In this document: positions 55,496 through 64,000 of the stretch, piece by piece | Position numbering within the stretch: position 1 is the first letter of the stretch | Layout of the letters: each line of letters opens with the position of its first letter | Program-made: the position numbers and the translations under genes | The notes under the pieces: model-generated | What the model was told of the DNA's origin: nothing | What the model saw: the letters and a program-made list of their open reading frames with translations, nothing else | Database searches by the model: none | Assembly (NCBI RefSeq): GCF_000147875.1 | Contig: NC_014507.1 | Location: 620,001 to 684,000, forward strand | DNA length: 64,000 nt | From: Methanolacinia petrolearia DSM 11571 | Lineage (GTDB): Archaea; Halobacteriota; Methanomicrobia; Methanomicrobiales; Methanomicrobiaceae | Direction of reading: 5' to 3'

Positions 55496-57106
55496 ATGGT
55501 TTCTTTTTTGAAATTCAATGAATTAAATATTTCACCCGAGATCCTTCGGGCAATAGAAGACATGGGTTTTGAAGAACCCACTCCAATACAACAGCGCTCA
55601 ATTCCTCTTATTCTTTCAGGCCGCGATGTTACTGGACAGGCACAGACAGGCACGGGCAAGACAGCCGCTTTCGCAATCCCACTAATCGAGAAGATCGAGC
55701 CTGAAAAATGTTCGGTTCAGTCGATTGTACTGTCGCCGACCAGAGAGCTAACAATACAGATCTCAGAGGAATTCAACAGGCTTCTTAAATACCGCAAGGA
55801 TATACGCGTCCTTCCCGTTTATGGCGGACAGGCTATCGAAAGGCAGCTTCATGAACTGAAGAAAGGGGTTCATATCATTATCGGCACTCCGGGGAGGGTT
55901 ATGGATCACATGAAGAGGGGAACACTCTCTTTATCCGGTATAAAGACTGTAGTCCTTGATGAAGCAGACCAGATGCTTGAGATGGGATTCCGCGAGGATA
56001 TGGAGGAGATCCTTTCGAAGGCTCCGGGGGAGAGGCAGACTATTCTGTTCTCTGCCACAATGCCCAAGCCTATCCTGAAGATCTCGAAATCATTCCAGAA
56101 AAAGCCGGAATTTGTCACGATAAATCCCGGACAGCTCACTGTTCCCCTGATCGAACAGAAATATCTTGAGGTTCGTGAAAAAGATAAACTCGAGGTGCTC
56201 TGCAGGCTGATAGATATCAACTCTTCTGATTTATCCATGATCTTCTGCAATACGAAAAAGGCAGTCGATGAACTGTCCGAGATGCTCCGGTCGAGGGGAT
56301 ATTTCGCCGAGGGTCTGCACGGGGATATGAAGCAGCAGCAGAGGGATCGCGTAATGAGCCGTTTCAGGAGCGGTTCGATCGATATTCTTATTGCCACCGA
56401 TGTTGCGGCAAGGGGTATCGATATCGACGATATCGATGTGGTCTACAACTACGATGTTCCGCAGGATGTTGAATATTATATTCACAGGATTGGAAGAACC
56501 GGCAGGGCCGGGAAGAGCGGGATGTCGTATACATTCGTCAGTCCTAAAGAGATCTACAAGCTCCGGATGATAAAGAAGATAGCAAAAGTGAATATCGTCC
56601 GGATTGCGATACCTAATGCAGCCGATGTGGAGAATTCCAGGATCGAAAAGGTCCTTGACAGGGTGAAATCGATCATCAACGAGGAGGATATCGGCCTTTA
56701 CATACCTGCTGTCGAAAGGCTTATGGAGGAGGATTACACTCTCTCGGAGATCTCGGCGGCACTTTTAAAGATCCAGCTCGAAGGCAGCAGCGGAAAGGTG
56801 CAGCCGGGTGAGGAATTCGAACCCGGAGATACCGGTGCAGAACCGGGAATGGTGCGCTTCTTCGTGAATATCGGTAAAAACAAGGGTGTCCGTCCTTCCG
56901 ATTTCGTAGGGGCAATCGCAGGCGAAGCCGAAATTCCGGGAAACGAGATCGGTGCGATCAATATTATGAAGGACTTTTCCTTCGTTGAGATTCCGGAGCA
57001 GTATGCAAAGACTGTCTTTGAAGTGATGAACCGGGGCACGATTCGCGGGAACGAGGTTTCCTTTGAACCTGCAAGAAGAGAACGGAAACAGAGATCAAGA
57101 TATTGA
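55496..57106 (+). CDS. DEAD-box RNA helicase with DbpA/CsdA-like C-terminal RNA-binding domain
   Basis: A 536-residue helicase. The Q-motif region EEPTPIQQRSIP, Walker A AQTGTGKTAA, motif II VLDEADQM, motif III SAT and motif VI HRIGRTGRAG are in order within about 1-370. A helical linker follows, then a C-terminal RRM-like domain (about 455-530, VRFFVNIGKNKGVRPSDFVG to FVEIPEQ) as in DbpA/DeaD, which bind structured rRNA. This predicts a role in ribosome assembly or RNA unfolding, perhaps in the cold. A hairpin-rich tract lies just downstream. Confidence 0.95.
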   Translation: MVSFLKFNELNISPEILRAIEDMGFEEPTPIQQRSIPLILSGRDVTGQAQTGTGKTAAFAIPLIEKIEPEKCSVQSIVLSPTRELTIQISEEFNRLLKYRKDIRVLPVYGGQAIERQLHELKKGVHIIIGTPGRVMDHMKRGTLSLSGIKTVVLDEADQMLEMGFREDMEEILSKAPGERQTILFSATMPKPILKISKSFQKKPEFVTINPGQLTVPLIEQKYLEVREKDKLEVLCRLIDINSSDLSMIFCNTKKAVDELSEMLRSRGYFAEGLHGDMKQQQRDRVMSRFRSGSIDILIATDVAARGIDIDDIDVVYNYDVPQDVEYYIHRIGRTGRAGKSGMSYTFVSPKEIYKLRMIKKIAKVNIVRIAIPNAADVENSRIEKVLDRVKSIINEEDIGLYIPAVERLMEEDYTLSEISAALLKIQLEGSSGKVQPGEEFEPGDTGAEPGMVRFFVNIGKNKGVRPSDFVGAIAGEAEIPGNEIGAINIMKDFSFVEIPEQYAKTVFEVMNRGTIRGNEVSFEPARRERKQRSRY

Positions 57107-57121
57107 TTTTAGAATTTAGTT

Positions 57122-57378
57122 CAGGGAGGGGGAGGTCCCCCTCCCTGTGACCCTCCCCCCTATCGCGATATGTCGCAGGAGGGATGGACGAGCATCCCTC
57201 CTGCTCCTTTTTTTTGCCGGAGATCATCTATCACAAAAGCACAAAGTCCTGAGTTCAGGGTGTATTCGCGGAGTGAACCGAAGGGCTGTCTGTCGCCCCT
57301 TCGAGACCTATGGCGACCTTCTTTCACATTGTACGATAGTGGAAATGAGGGAACTTGCGAAAGGGGTACCCTAAAGGG
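57122..57378. repeat. hairpin-rich dispersed element, copy at 57 kb
   Basis: It begins with a perfect 12-bp inverted repeat (57122-57147, 2-nt loop), then the terminator-like hairpin at 57176-57203. It continues with a segment (57239-57278) homologous to 48549-48588. Differences from that copy that fall in stems mostly leave G-U pairs in RNA, for example GTCCTGA/TCAGGGT against GCCCTGA/TCAGGGC. Later, GAACTTGCGAAAGGGG (about 57351) matches GAACTTGCGCAAGGG of the other copy, with extra sequence between. No gene was found in it. Confidence 0.65.
57176..57215 (+). terminator. hairpin plus T-tract terminator-like structure
   Basis: A perfect 11-bp inverted repeat (CAGGAGGGATG, loop GACGAG, CATCCCTCCTG) is followed by CTCC and eight T residues (57208-57215). 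It lies 70 bp after the helicase stop and could end its transcript. In archaea the T-tract alone may suffice. The related copy at 48 kb has a degraded stem and no T-tract. Confidence 0.5.
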
Positions 57379-57406
57379 GCTTTATTCTTTAGAATTATCT
57401 TTGTTT

Positions 57407-58492
57407 TTAAAAATCATCAAGTCTTGACTGTCTGCTTTTTGCCGAATCAAAACCCGAGAGCGAAACTCCCAGCGATCTTACAGGTCTTTCGTCATATAGA
57501 TCTGTAAATATATCCTTTGCTTTTTCGTATATGACGGTCAGATCGATGGTTGGATGAAGGAAACTGTCCGCCTTTGATCTGTCGATAAACCCCGCGTACC
57601 TGATCTTAACCGTAACCGTCCTGCATGAATATCCCCTGAGTTCAAGTCTGTTCTGAACATTTTCACAGAGATCTGAGAGATCCGACAGGAGAATGGATGT
57701 ATCCGAGACATCCTCCGGGTAAGTTGTCTGCTTTCCGATGGACTTCTGGCCCTCCTTCTCCCTGACCTCGCTGTCGTCGATTCCGCGGGCAAGCCTGTGC
57801 ATCATGATTCCGTGTTTTCCGAAGGCGTCTTTCAGTTCCTGGATATCACAGCCTAAAAGGTCTTTTATAGTGACAATTCCGTGCTTTTCAAGTCTTACTT
57901 TTGTCTTTTTACCGATCCCTGGTATTGCATCCACAGGAAGCGGGTCGAGGAAGTCCCTGATCGCATCCGGTCTTACAACGGTCATTCCTGCAGGCTTGTT
58001 CATGCCTGATGCAATCTTTGCAATAACCTTGCCCGGTCCGATCCCGACAGAGCAGGTGAGTCCTTCGGCATGGAAAATCCGCTCTTTGATCTCCCTGCCG
58101 ACAGATTCGGCATTATCGTATGAACCGATGAAGGATATGTCGAGATATGCCTCGTCGATGCTGACCTGCTGGAATTTGTCGGAATATTCTCTCATGATGT
58201 TCATGACATTCGCGGATGTTTTTTTGTAGAGCTGCATGTTTACAGGCAGGAATATGCACTCCGGGCAGAGCCTGTATGCCGTACTCACAGGCATTGCCGA
58301 TCTTATTCCGTACTCTCTGGCCTCGTATGAACAGGTGCTCACGACCCCCCTGCCTTTTCCTCCTTTTGGATCGGCTCCGACGACCACAGGTTTTCCTTTA
58401 AGCGACGGGTTCTCCCTGACCTCCACTGAAGCGAAGAAGCTGTCCATGTCTATGTGCATAATTATTCTTTGGGCAGGGCGGTTTTCCGTCAT
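57407..58492 (-). CDS. dinB: DNA polymerase IV (Y-family translesion polymerase)
   Basis: A 361-residue Y-family polymerase. The N-terminal catalytic segment is MHIDMDSFFASVEVRE, with the second acidic motif SIDEAYLDIS. The thumb HhH region is DAIPGIGKKTKVRLEKHGI, and the little-finger domain extends to the C-terminus. The last residues (RQSRLDDF) resemble a PCNA-interacting peptide (Q-x-x-L-x-x-F/F type, QSRLDDF), which would tether it to the sliding clamp. It copies damaged DNA. The start is ATG 58492; ATG 58459 is possible. Confidence 0.95.
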   Translation of the reverse strand: MTENRPAQRIIMHIDMDSFFASVEVRENPSLKGKPVVVGADPKGGKGRGVVSTCSYEAREYGIRSAMPVSTAYRLCPECIFLPVNMQLYKKTSANVMNIMREYSDKFQQVSIDEAYLDISFIGSYDNAESVGREIKERIFHAEGLTCSVGIGPGKVIAKIASGMNKPAGMTVVRPDAIRDFLDPLPVDAIPGIGKKTKVRLEKHGIVTIKDLLGCDIQELKDAFGKHGIMMHRLARGIDDSEVREKEGQKSIGKQTTYPEDVSDTSILLSDLSDLCENVQNRLELRGYSCRTVTVKIRYAGFIDRSKADSFLHPTIDLTVIYEKAKDIFTDLYDERPVRSLGVSLSGFDSAKSRQSRLDDF

Positions 58493-58615
58493 CGAATTAT
58501 GACCATATTCGGATTTATTCCATTATAAAAACTTGCGACACGGAAAAAATGTAAGCCAGTACCTTTTCCGGTCTGCGTTTTATTCATGTTTTATTTATCA
58601 GTCATTAAACCCAAA

Positions 58616-58975
58616 ATGCCATCCTATGATACTAAAGAAGTTTGTCGATTTATTGAAGGCCTTTTGGTCCGCTTTTATATCACGGCCGATGATCCGGGAT
58701 CGCCAAACTCAATGTGGGTGATGGAGTTTGAACCCTCAGGTTTTGCTAAGAAGCACTCTCATAAAGAAGAGCATTACCTGTATGTCCTCGAAGGCATCTG
58801 CGAATTAAGGAGCAAGGACGGCAGTACCTCTACGGCAGAAGCAGGAGACTCCATATTCGTTCCGGCGTGCGAGGAGCATGAGATTGTCAACTCCGGCGAT
58901 TCGGTCCTCAGGATGCTCTCACTGATGCCTATTTTGAAAGGTGCAACAGGAAGGTCGACAACCCCCTGCGATTAA
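58616..58975 (+). CDS. cupin-domain protein
   Basis: A 119-residue single cupin barrel. Motif 1 is KKHSHKEEHYLYVLEG, with two His and one Glu as metal ligands; motif 2 is AEAGDSIFVPACEEHEIVNSG. Small cupins act as isomerases, dioxygenases or sugar-binding regulators, and no specific activity is evident. ATG 58616 (MPSYDTKEVCRFIEG) is preferred over ATG 58586 because the extra ten residues lack homology and TATA-like sequence overlaps them. It is convergent with the symporter gene. Confidence 0.88.
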   Translation: MPSYDTKEVCRFIEGLLVRFYITADDPGSPNSMWVMEFEPSGFAKKHSHKEEHYLYVLEGICELRSKDGSTSTAEAGDSIFVPACEEHEIVNSGDSVLRMLSLMPILKGATGRSTTPCD

Positions 58976-58990
58976 AAAGAATATTTGATA

Positions 58991-60511
58991 TTAGTCTCTT
59001 GGTTTGATAAACGGCCCGGTCATCGTGATATCGAGCACTTCTTCCGAATTCTTCGGTGTGAGGAGACTTACCGCGATCATTGCAATGGCCGCACACGAGA
59101 GTGAATAGATGGAGTAGTGCATAGGAAGTTTTGCAACGTACTGGTTCCAGTATGCAAAAATCCCCGAACCGATAAGCCCCACGATCATTGCTGCGAGTGC
59201 TCCCTGTGTCGTTGCACGCCTCCAGTACAGGCCGGCGATGAAAGGAACGGCAAATGTTGAGAGCATCACCCCTATTCCCATCCAGATCAGGAATGCCAGC
59301 ATCTCGGGCGGATTAATCGCCAGGATCAGTGATATTGCGGCTGCGATGAACACGCATACCTGGCTTAATCTCAGCACCTGCCTGTCTGATGCATCAGGTT
59401 TGAGCAGGTTTTTATAGATATCCCAGGAGAACATGGTTCCGATTGTCAGCATAAGCCTGTCCGTTGTAGACATAACAGCAGAGAGGACAATCACTGCAAA
59501 AAGCGCCCATATAAGCATGTTTGGAGACGCAAATTCGACGCCATACATAAAAGCAAAATCCTGGGCGTTTACAGTTGCGGGCAGGACCAGCTTCCCTTCT
59601 TCTACCAGAACACGGACAGCAAAGCCGGAGATCTTCACCAGTGATATTACGACAAGATATAGAACAAATGCAACCAGCGGAGACCATTTGAAGAATTTTT
59701 CTTCCTTTGCCGCAAGAACATTGTTTACGACATGCGGTGCACAGGCAAGTCCGATCGTCAGCATGATTACAAAGCCTACAAGGTACTCGGGTGTGCAGTA
59801 CGCGTATGATGCATAAGCGCTCGGGAAGTATGGCTGGATCAGGTTGGGATCGATGGAAGAAAGTACTGTATTGATGTGTTCGAGGCCTCCTGCTGCAATG
59901 ATAACCAGCGGTGCCATAATCAGGACGCCGATGATAAGGATCCCACCCTGTATCAGTGTTGTCCATGATACTGCGTACATTCCTCCGATGACCGTATATG
60001 CCGTAATGATGATGGCGGCAATTAGAAGGGCAACGACATGATCGATTCCGAATAGCCAGACCAGCACTATGCTTATTGCGGTATACTGGCCGACGAGGTA
60101 TATCAGCGAGACTATAATCCCTGCAACTGCCGATACTCCCCTGACCGCCTTGGGACTTTCGAATCTCTGGGCAAAGTAATCCTCTACGGTCATATATCCT
60201 GACCTTTTGCCGATATAGTGCAGTTTCACACCGAAGACAATTATCGCAAAGGCTGCTGCGAGCGGAACGGCGAGCTCTTCCCAGAATCCGGGCCACCCTG
60301 AAGCAAAACCGAATCCGCTGACGCCTACAAGAGTCATTCCCGAGCATACGGATGCGACCATCAGGATTGTAAATACCCAGAATCCCAGGGAACGTCCTGC
60401 AAGTATGTAGTCCTCGCTGGAATGCACTTTCTTAGATGCCCAGCTCCCTATCGCAAGCAGGCCTATGGCATAAAGCACTATTACGCCAATTGTTAACCAG
60501 TCCCCGCTCAT
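58991..60511 (-). CDS. sodium/solute symporter (SSS family)
   Basis: A 506-residue transporter with about 13 hydrophobic helices. Family features are the opening helix followed by SSEDYILAGRSLGFW, the GFASGWPGFW region of helix 2-3, and the conserved AVMSTTDRLMLTIGTMFSWD sequence, a likely Na+-binding region. Substrates of this family include proline, pantothenate, acetate and sugars; the one here is unknown. AGGAGG precedes the ATG, which overlaps the stop of a 35-codon gene (ATGA). The two products probably act together. Confidence 0.94.
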   Translation of the reverse strand: MSGDWLTIGVIVLYAIGLLAIGSWASKKVHSSEDYILAGRSLGFWVFTILMVASVCSGMTLVGVSGFGFASGWPGFWEELAVPLAAAFAIIVFGVKLHYIGKRSGYMTVEDYFAQRFESPKAVRGVSAVAGIIVSLIYLVGQYTAISIVLVWLFGIDHVVALLIAAIIITAYTVIGGMYAVSWTTLIQGGILIIGVLIMAPLVIIAAGGLEHINTVLSSIDPNLIQPYFPSAYASYAYCTPEYLVGFVIMLTIGLACAPHVVNNVLAAKEEKFFKWSPLVAFVLYLVVISLVKISGFAVRVLVEEGKLVLPATVNAQDFAFMYGVEFASPNMLIWALFAVIVLSAVMSTTDRLMLTIGTMFSWDIYKNLLKPDASDRQVLRLSQVCVFIAAAISLILAINPPEMLAFLIWMGIGVMLSTFAVPFIAGLYWRRATTQGALAAMIVGLIGSGIFAYWNQYVAKLPMHYSIYSLSCAAIAMIAVSLLTPKNSEEVLDITMTGPFIKPRD

Positions 60512-60615
60512 TCTTCTTCCTCCTTAAATGTAAGGCCCCAGTAAAGGAGAACGAGAATTATCAGCGCCGTAGCAAATCCTATGGCAAATATTGTTGAAAA
60601 TGGAAGACCAAACAT
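60508..60615 (-). CDS. small single-helix protein, symporter accessory type
   Basis: A 35-residue protein (MFGLPFSTIFAIGFATALII then LVLLYWGLTF and four Glu). It is one transmembrane helix with an acidic tail, overlapping the start of the sodium/solute symporter gene by 4 nt. Small accessory proteins in this position next to SSS symporters are known from archaeal genomes, so I regard it as a real gene that is easily missed because of its size. It may stabilise or regulate the symporter. Confidence 0.75.
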   Translation of the reverse strand: MFGLPFSTIFAIGFATALIILVLLYWGLTFKEEEE

Positions 60616-60902
60616 AAACTCTATGCTAATGTGTGCCACGCTAACATATAACACGATCGATATTTCTTCGGAGCCGGGTTTTATCGCAATATGTTATATC
60701 GGAGAATATTTCAGAAAAATACCCTGATTCCTAGTTAGTATTGTTGATTTAATGAAAATTATAATATTGTGTGTTTTAATAAAATCCGGATGCCCGGGAT
60801 AGATCAGAGCAAACCATCCGGTAACAAAGGGTCTTCGTTTATTTTCATTTAGTGCTCAGAAAAAGATATGACTCCGGAAAATATTTGTTCGATACCCGAA
60901 TT

Positions 60903-61184
60903 CTAGTTTTTTACAGATTGCGGTTCGACCATTTGTCTGACTATTTCCTTTACTTCATCTGACCATTCTGAATCACTGGTCCCTTTCGCTGGTTTCCCGT
61001 CCGGCTGCATATTATCAGGAATAAATTCCCTTCCACCGAGTTTTTCCGCCACCTTTTTTCGTACGCATTTTCTAAGGTAACTGCCTTTACAATAATTATT
61101 GATCAGGTGGTTGACTCTGGCTCCGCCGTTTGCCGAATATCTTCCCATCCATTTGCATGTACCGAAGAATGGACAATTTGACAT
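60903..61184 (-). CDS. small Cys-containing basic protein, unknown
   Basis: A 93-residue soluble protein. The N-terminal half has four Cys (SNCPFFGTCKWMGRYSANGG, later NNYCKGSYLRKCVRKK), which suggests a zinc or Fe-S site. A basic helix and an acidic C-terminal tail follow. It lies 50 bp downstream of purH on the same strand, so co-transcription is possible. I do not recognise a named family; the cysteine spacing and context make it a likely real gene. Confidence 0.75.
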   Translation of the reverse strand: MSNCPFFGTCKWMGRYSANGGARVNHLINNYCKGSYLRKCVRKKVAEKLGGREFIPDNMQPDGKPAKGTSDSEWSDEVKEIVRQMVEPQSVKN

Positions 61185-61234
61185 TATTAATCAAGAAGGT
61201 AAATCCTAATATAAAAAAGTATTGTATATTGCAG

Positions 61235-62722
61235 TTAATGCCTGAAATGACGGACTCCTGTGAAGACCATTGCAACATTAAGCCTGTTTGCGGCTTCGAT
61301 TACTTCTTTATCACGTATGGAGCCTCCCGGCTGAAGGAGGGCGGTAGCACCGGCTTTTGCTGCGACTTCCAGGGTGTCGGGGAAGGGAAGGAATGCATCA
61401 GATGCAACAGCTGAACCCTTTAATGAGAATTGTGCCTTCGAGACCGCGATTTCTGCAGAATTTACCCTGTTCATCTGGCCCGCGCCGATACCAAGGGCTG
61501 ATTTTTTGTCTGCAAAGATAATTGCATTGCTCTTCGTATGTTTGCAGATCTTCATTGCAAGCTTCATTGCTTCCATCTCATCTGCTGTCGGTTCGCGCTC
61601 CGTTACGACCTCCCAGTTTTCAGTGATGTCTTTCGGGGTCTTCTGGACGAGTGCGCCGCCGTCTATAGTCCGGAGTTCCTGTGTCTCCTCATCGGGCGGA
61701 AGAACAAGAACACGCATGTTCTCTTTCCTTTTCATTATTTCGAGCGCTTCCCTGGTATAGGATGGTGCAATTACGACCTCGATGAATGTTGATGCGATCT
61801 CCTCTGCCATGTCAGGCCCGACTTCCCTGTTTAATGCCACTATTCCGCCGTATGCAGATACCGGATCGACGTCTCTTGCCCTTATGTATGCCTCATGAAG
61901 CGTGTCTCCTACGGCGACGCCGCAGGGATTGTTGTGCTTAACTATAACCGCGGCTGTCTCATCAAATTCGCGCAGGAGCCTGACTGCGGAGTCTGTGTCC
62001 AGGTAATTATTATATGACATGGCTTTGCCCTGGAGGGATTTCTGGCCCGCGATTCCGCTTTCTCCATAGACTGCCGCTTTCTGGTGAGGATTTTCACCGT
62101 ACCTGAGCTCTCTTCCGTTCCTGAACTGAACTGAAAAAACCTCCGGGAACTCAGATTCGATGGAATAAAGGTAATTGCTTATTGCACCGTCATAGGCGGC
62201 CATTCTTGAAAAGACCTTTCTGGCAAGATAGAGCCTTTCAGCCTCTGTCAGGCCGTTCTCCTTAACTGCGGCTTTGATGAAGTCATAGTCCTTCGGATCA
62301 GTTACCACTGCAACGTCCCTGAAATTCTTGGCTGCAGCCCTTATCATTGCAGGTCCGCCGATGTCGATGTATTCAACGAGTTCATTTAAAGGCAGTCCTT
62401 TGCCTGACATATCTTCGAACGGGTAGAGATTTACGACAAGGAGGTCTATCTTTTCGATACCGCGCTCTGCCATAACCGCGTCATCGATTCCTCTCCTTCC
62501 CAGAAGGCCTCCGTGTATCTTCGGGTGTAGCGTCTTAACCCTGCCATCCATCATTTCGGGGGCTCCGGTATATTCCGAGACTTCGGTGATCTCAATTCCC
62601 GCATTTGAGAGCTCTTTTGCAGTGCCGCCGGAACTCAAAAGCTTGAAATCATTTTCAACCAGAGTTCTCGCAAGATCTACAATTCCGGTTTTATCCCATA
62701 CCGATAGAAGTGCATACTTCAT
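61235..62722 (-). CDS. purH: bifunctional AICAR transformylase/IMP cyclohydrolase
   Basis: A 495-residue enzyme of the last two steps of IMP synthesis. The N-terminal IMP cyclohydrolase domain (about 1-195) has VWDKTGIVDLAR, LLSSGGTAKEL and GRVKTLHPKIHGGLLGRRG. The C-terminal AICAR transformylase domain has ELRYGENPHQKAAVYG, VIVKHNNPCGVAVGD and the PGGSIRDKEVIEAAN end. Both active sites look complete. Many archaea use separate PurP/PurO, so a fused PurH of bacterial type is worth noting, although several methanogens have it. Confidence 0.97.
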   Translation of the reverse strand: MKYALLSVWDKTGIVDLARTLVENDFKLLSSGGTAKELSNAGIEITEVSEYTGAPEMMDGRVKTLHPKIHGGLLGRRGIDDAVMAERGIEKIDLLVVNLYPFEDMSGKGLPLNELVEYIDIGGPAMIRAAAKNFRDVAVVTDPKDYDFIKAAVKENGLTEAERLYLARKVFSRMAAYDGAISNYLYSIESEFPEVFSVQFRNGRELRYGENPHQKAAVYGESGIAGQKSLQGKAMSYNNYLDTDSAVRLLREFDETAAVIVKHNNPCGVAVGDTLHEAYIRARDVDPVSAYGGIVALNREVGPDMAEEIASTFIEVVIAPSYTREALEIMKRKENMRVLVLPPDEETQELRTIDGGALVQKTPKDITENWEVVTEREPTADEMEAMKLAMKICKHTKSNAIIFADKKSALGIGAGQMNRVNSAEIAVSKAQFSLKGSAVASDAFLPFPDTLEVAAKAGATALLQPGGSIRDKEVIEAANRLNVAMVFTGVRHFRH

Positions 62723-62864
62723 GTCTATTAATATGGATTTGAAAAAGAAATAATGTATACCTCCGGTTTCATCCGGATCTGAAATTATATCAAAATAAGA
62801 AAATCAGGCATATCTGATTTGTCGGCCTTTCTATCTGAATCGATCCTTCATATGATAAGAATCA

Positions 62865-62910
62865 TTATATAGAACTGTTTGCAGATAGATAATTAATTTT
62901 ATATAGAACT
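62865..62910 (+). promoter_or_regulatory. duplicated TTATATAGAACT promoter motif upstream of grpE-dnaK
   Basis: TTATATAGAACT occurs exactly at 62865-62876 and 62899-62910, 34 bp apart, within 110 bp of the GrpE start. Each copy contains a TATA-like core, so they may be tandem promoters; a duplicated heat-shock operator is the alternative. Another TATA-like TATGGTATAAAG lies at about 62924-62935. Confidence 0.4.
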
Positions 62911-62966
62911 ACTAACCATTTAGTATGGTATAAAGGTTAAAAATCGACTATATGGAGTATTGGACG

Positions 62967-63542
62967 ATGAATGATGAGGATCCAGAAAACAGAACAATCA
63001 CTGATTCGGACCAGGACTCCCTTTCAATGGAAGACTATGCCGTTGTTGGGGATTATGAAGGGGACGAAAATGGGGAGTGTAACGATTCCGGGGCGGCAAA
63101 GATAGCTGAACTTCAGGCCACGATTGATGAGCTGAACGACAGGTATCTGCGCCTTGCCGCGGATTTCGAAAATTTCAGGAAGAGAAGCTCCCGTGAAACG
63201 AACGAAAGAGTGAACCGGGCAATCGAGCAGTTTGCATCAGGAATACTTGAAGTTGCAGACAATCTTGAAAGAGCCGCCGGTTCTGACGATTCGTCCCTTC
63301 GCGAAGGCCTGGAACAGATCCAGAAGATCCTCAGAAAAGTTCTTGAACAACATTCAATACGTCCCATTGAGTCGGTAAACAAAAAATTCGATCCTGAAAA
63401 ACACGAAGCCATCGCTTATGTCCCTTCGGACTCCGAAGAGGGCACTGTAATCGATGAAGTCTCATGCGGGTACAGCATGGGGGATCGTGTAATCAGGACT
63501 GCAAAAGTCGCAGTATCTAAAGGAAAAACTGAAAAAAATTAA
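62967..63542 (+). CDS. grpE: GrpE nucleotide exchange factor
   Basis: A 191-residue cochaperone that releases ADP from DnaK. An acidic, disordered N-terminus (about 1-50) precedes the long coiled-coil helix (ELQATIDELNDRYLRLAADF and ENFRKRS) and the four-helix/beta head with VADNLERAA and the C-terminal VIRTAKVAVSKG. ATG 62967 has GGAG 9 nt upstream; ATG 62952 is an in-frame alternative. dnaK follows after 17 bp. DnaK-system genes in methanogens are thought to come from bacteria by lateral transfer. Confidence 0.95.
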   Translation: MNDEDPENRTITDSDQDSLSMEDYAVVGDYEGDENGECNDSGAAKIAELQATIDELNDRYLRLAADFENFRKRSSRETNERVNRAIEQFASGILEVADNLERAAGSDDSSLREGLEQIQKILRKVLEQHSIRPIESVNKKFDPEKHEAIAYVPSDSEEGTVIDEVSCGYSMGDRVIRTAKVAVSKGKTEKN

Positions 63543-63547
63543 AATGA

Positions 63548-64000
<453 letters not shown>

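Noticed and set aside
57147-57427. Overlapping short plus-strand ORFs in the 57-kb hairpin tract
   Set aside because: They arise from GC-rich repeat sequence, differ between the two repeat copies and lack ribosome binding sites.

Overview
The window looks like part of the chromosome of a methanogenic archaeon, most probably of the order Methanomicrobiales (Methanolacinia/Methanoplanus-like). This placement is inference from gene content. The supporting genes are archaeal class III pilins with a TadA/TadC-type assembly system, a minimal SufC-SufB pair, an archaeal phosphoribulokinase, a probable beta-RFAP synthase of methanopterin synthesis, CobN-like metallochelatases with a ChlI/ChlD motor, and PCMT, enolase, PurH and GrpE/DnaK of archaeal/methanogen type. 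Many genes have GGAGG-like ribosome binding sites; others have none and are probably leaderless.

Layout. 1-5.9 kb: pilus locus (TadC-like protein cut by the left edge, TadA-like ATPase, a membrane-anchored protein, then a divergent pilin). 6-28.2 kb: a metallochelatase and metal-complex import region. It holds two CobN-like large subunits, two FecCD/FecE-type ABC importers, two binding proteins, a CooC-like ATPase, an ABC-2 exporter pair and one fused ChlI-ChlD protein; two more pilins and a flavodoxin sit inside it. 28.4-36 kb: iron-sulfur flavoprotein, DJ-1/PfpI protein, an ABC-2 transporter with a NEW3-type surface protein, a zinc-ribbon protein and a PAS histidine kinase. 36.2-40.6 kb: phosphoribulokinase, SufC-SufB, cyclase family protein and a Cys-rich unknown. 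40.6-41.2 kb: a non-coding patch with a MITE-like palindromic element next to a gene remnant. 41.4-53.2 kb: methyltransferase, radical SAM/binding-protein fusion, secreted unknowns, pentapeptide protein, RFAP synthase, DUF2148 protein, glycosyltransferase, MFS exporter and FAD oxidoreductase. 53.4-64 kb: mostly housekeeping genes (enolase, PCMT, DEAD helicase, Pol IV, cupin, symporter with a 35-residue partner, PurH, GrpE, DnaK cut by the right edge).

How the genes fit together. The likely working unit of the left half is two parallel importer-plus-chelatase sets that could share one ChlI-ChlD motor. Both CobN proteins carry the same unusual cysteine motifs, so the metal or tetrapyrrole they handle may differ from that of classical cobaltochelatase.

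Most notable observations. (1) Two genes lack any ATG/GTG/TTG at their natural N-terminus but have CTG 7-8 nt after a strong Shine-Dalgarno; a third may start at ATT. (2) A ~320-bp element at 40772-41093 has imperfect inverted ends built from repeated TTTGCAC words. (3) Three intergenic tracts are packed with short hairpins; two share a homologous core whose differences mostly keep RNA base pairing, including G-U pairs. (4) The two CobN proteins share the cysteine signatures just mentioned. (5) A radical SAM enzyme is fused to a cytoplasmic binding-protein-like domain.
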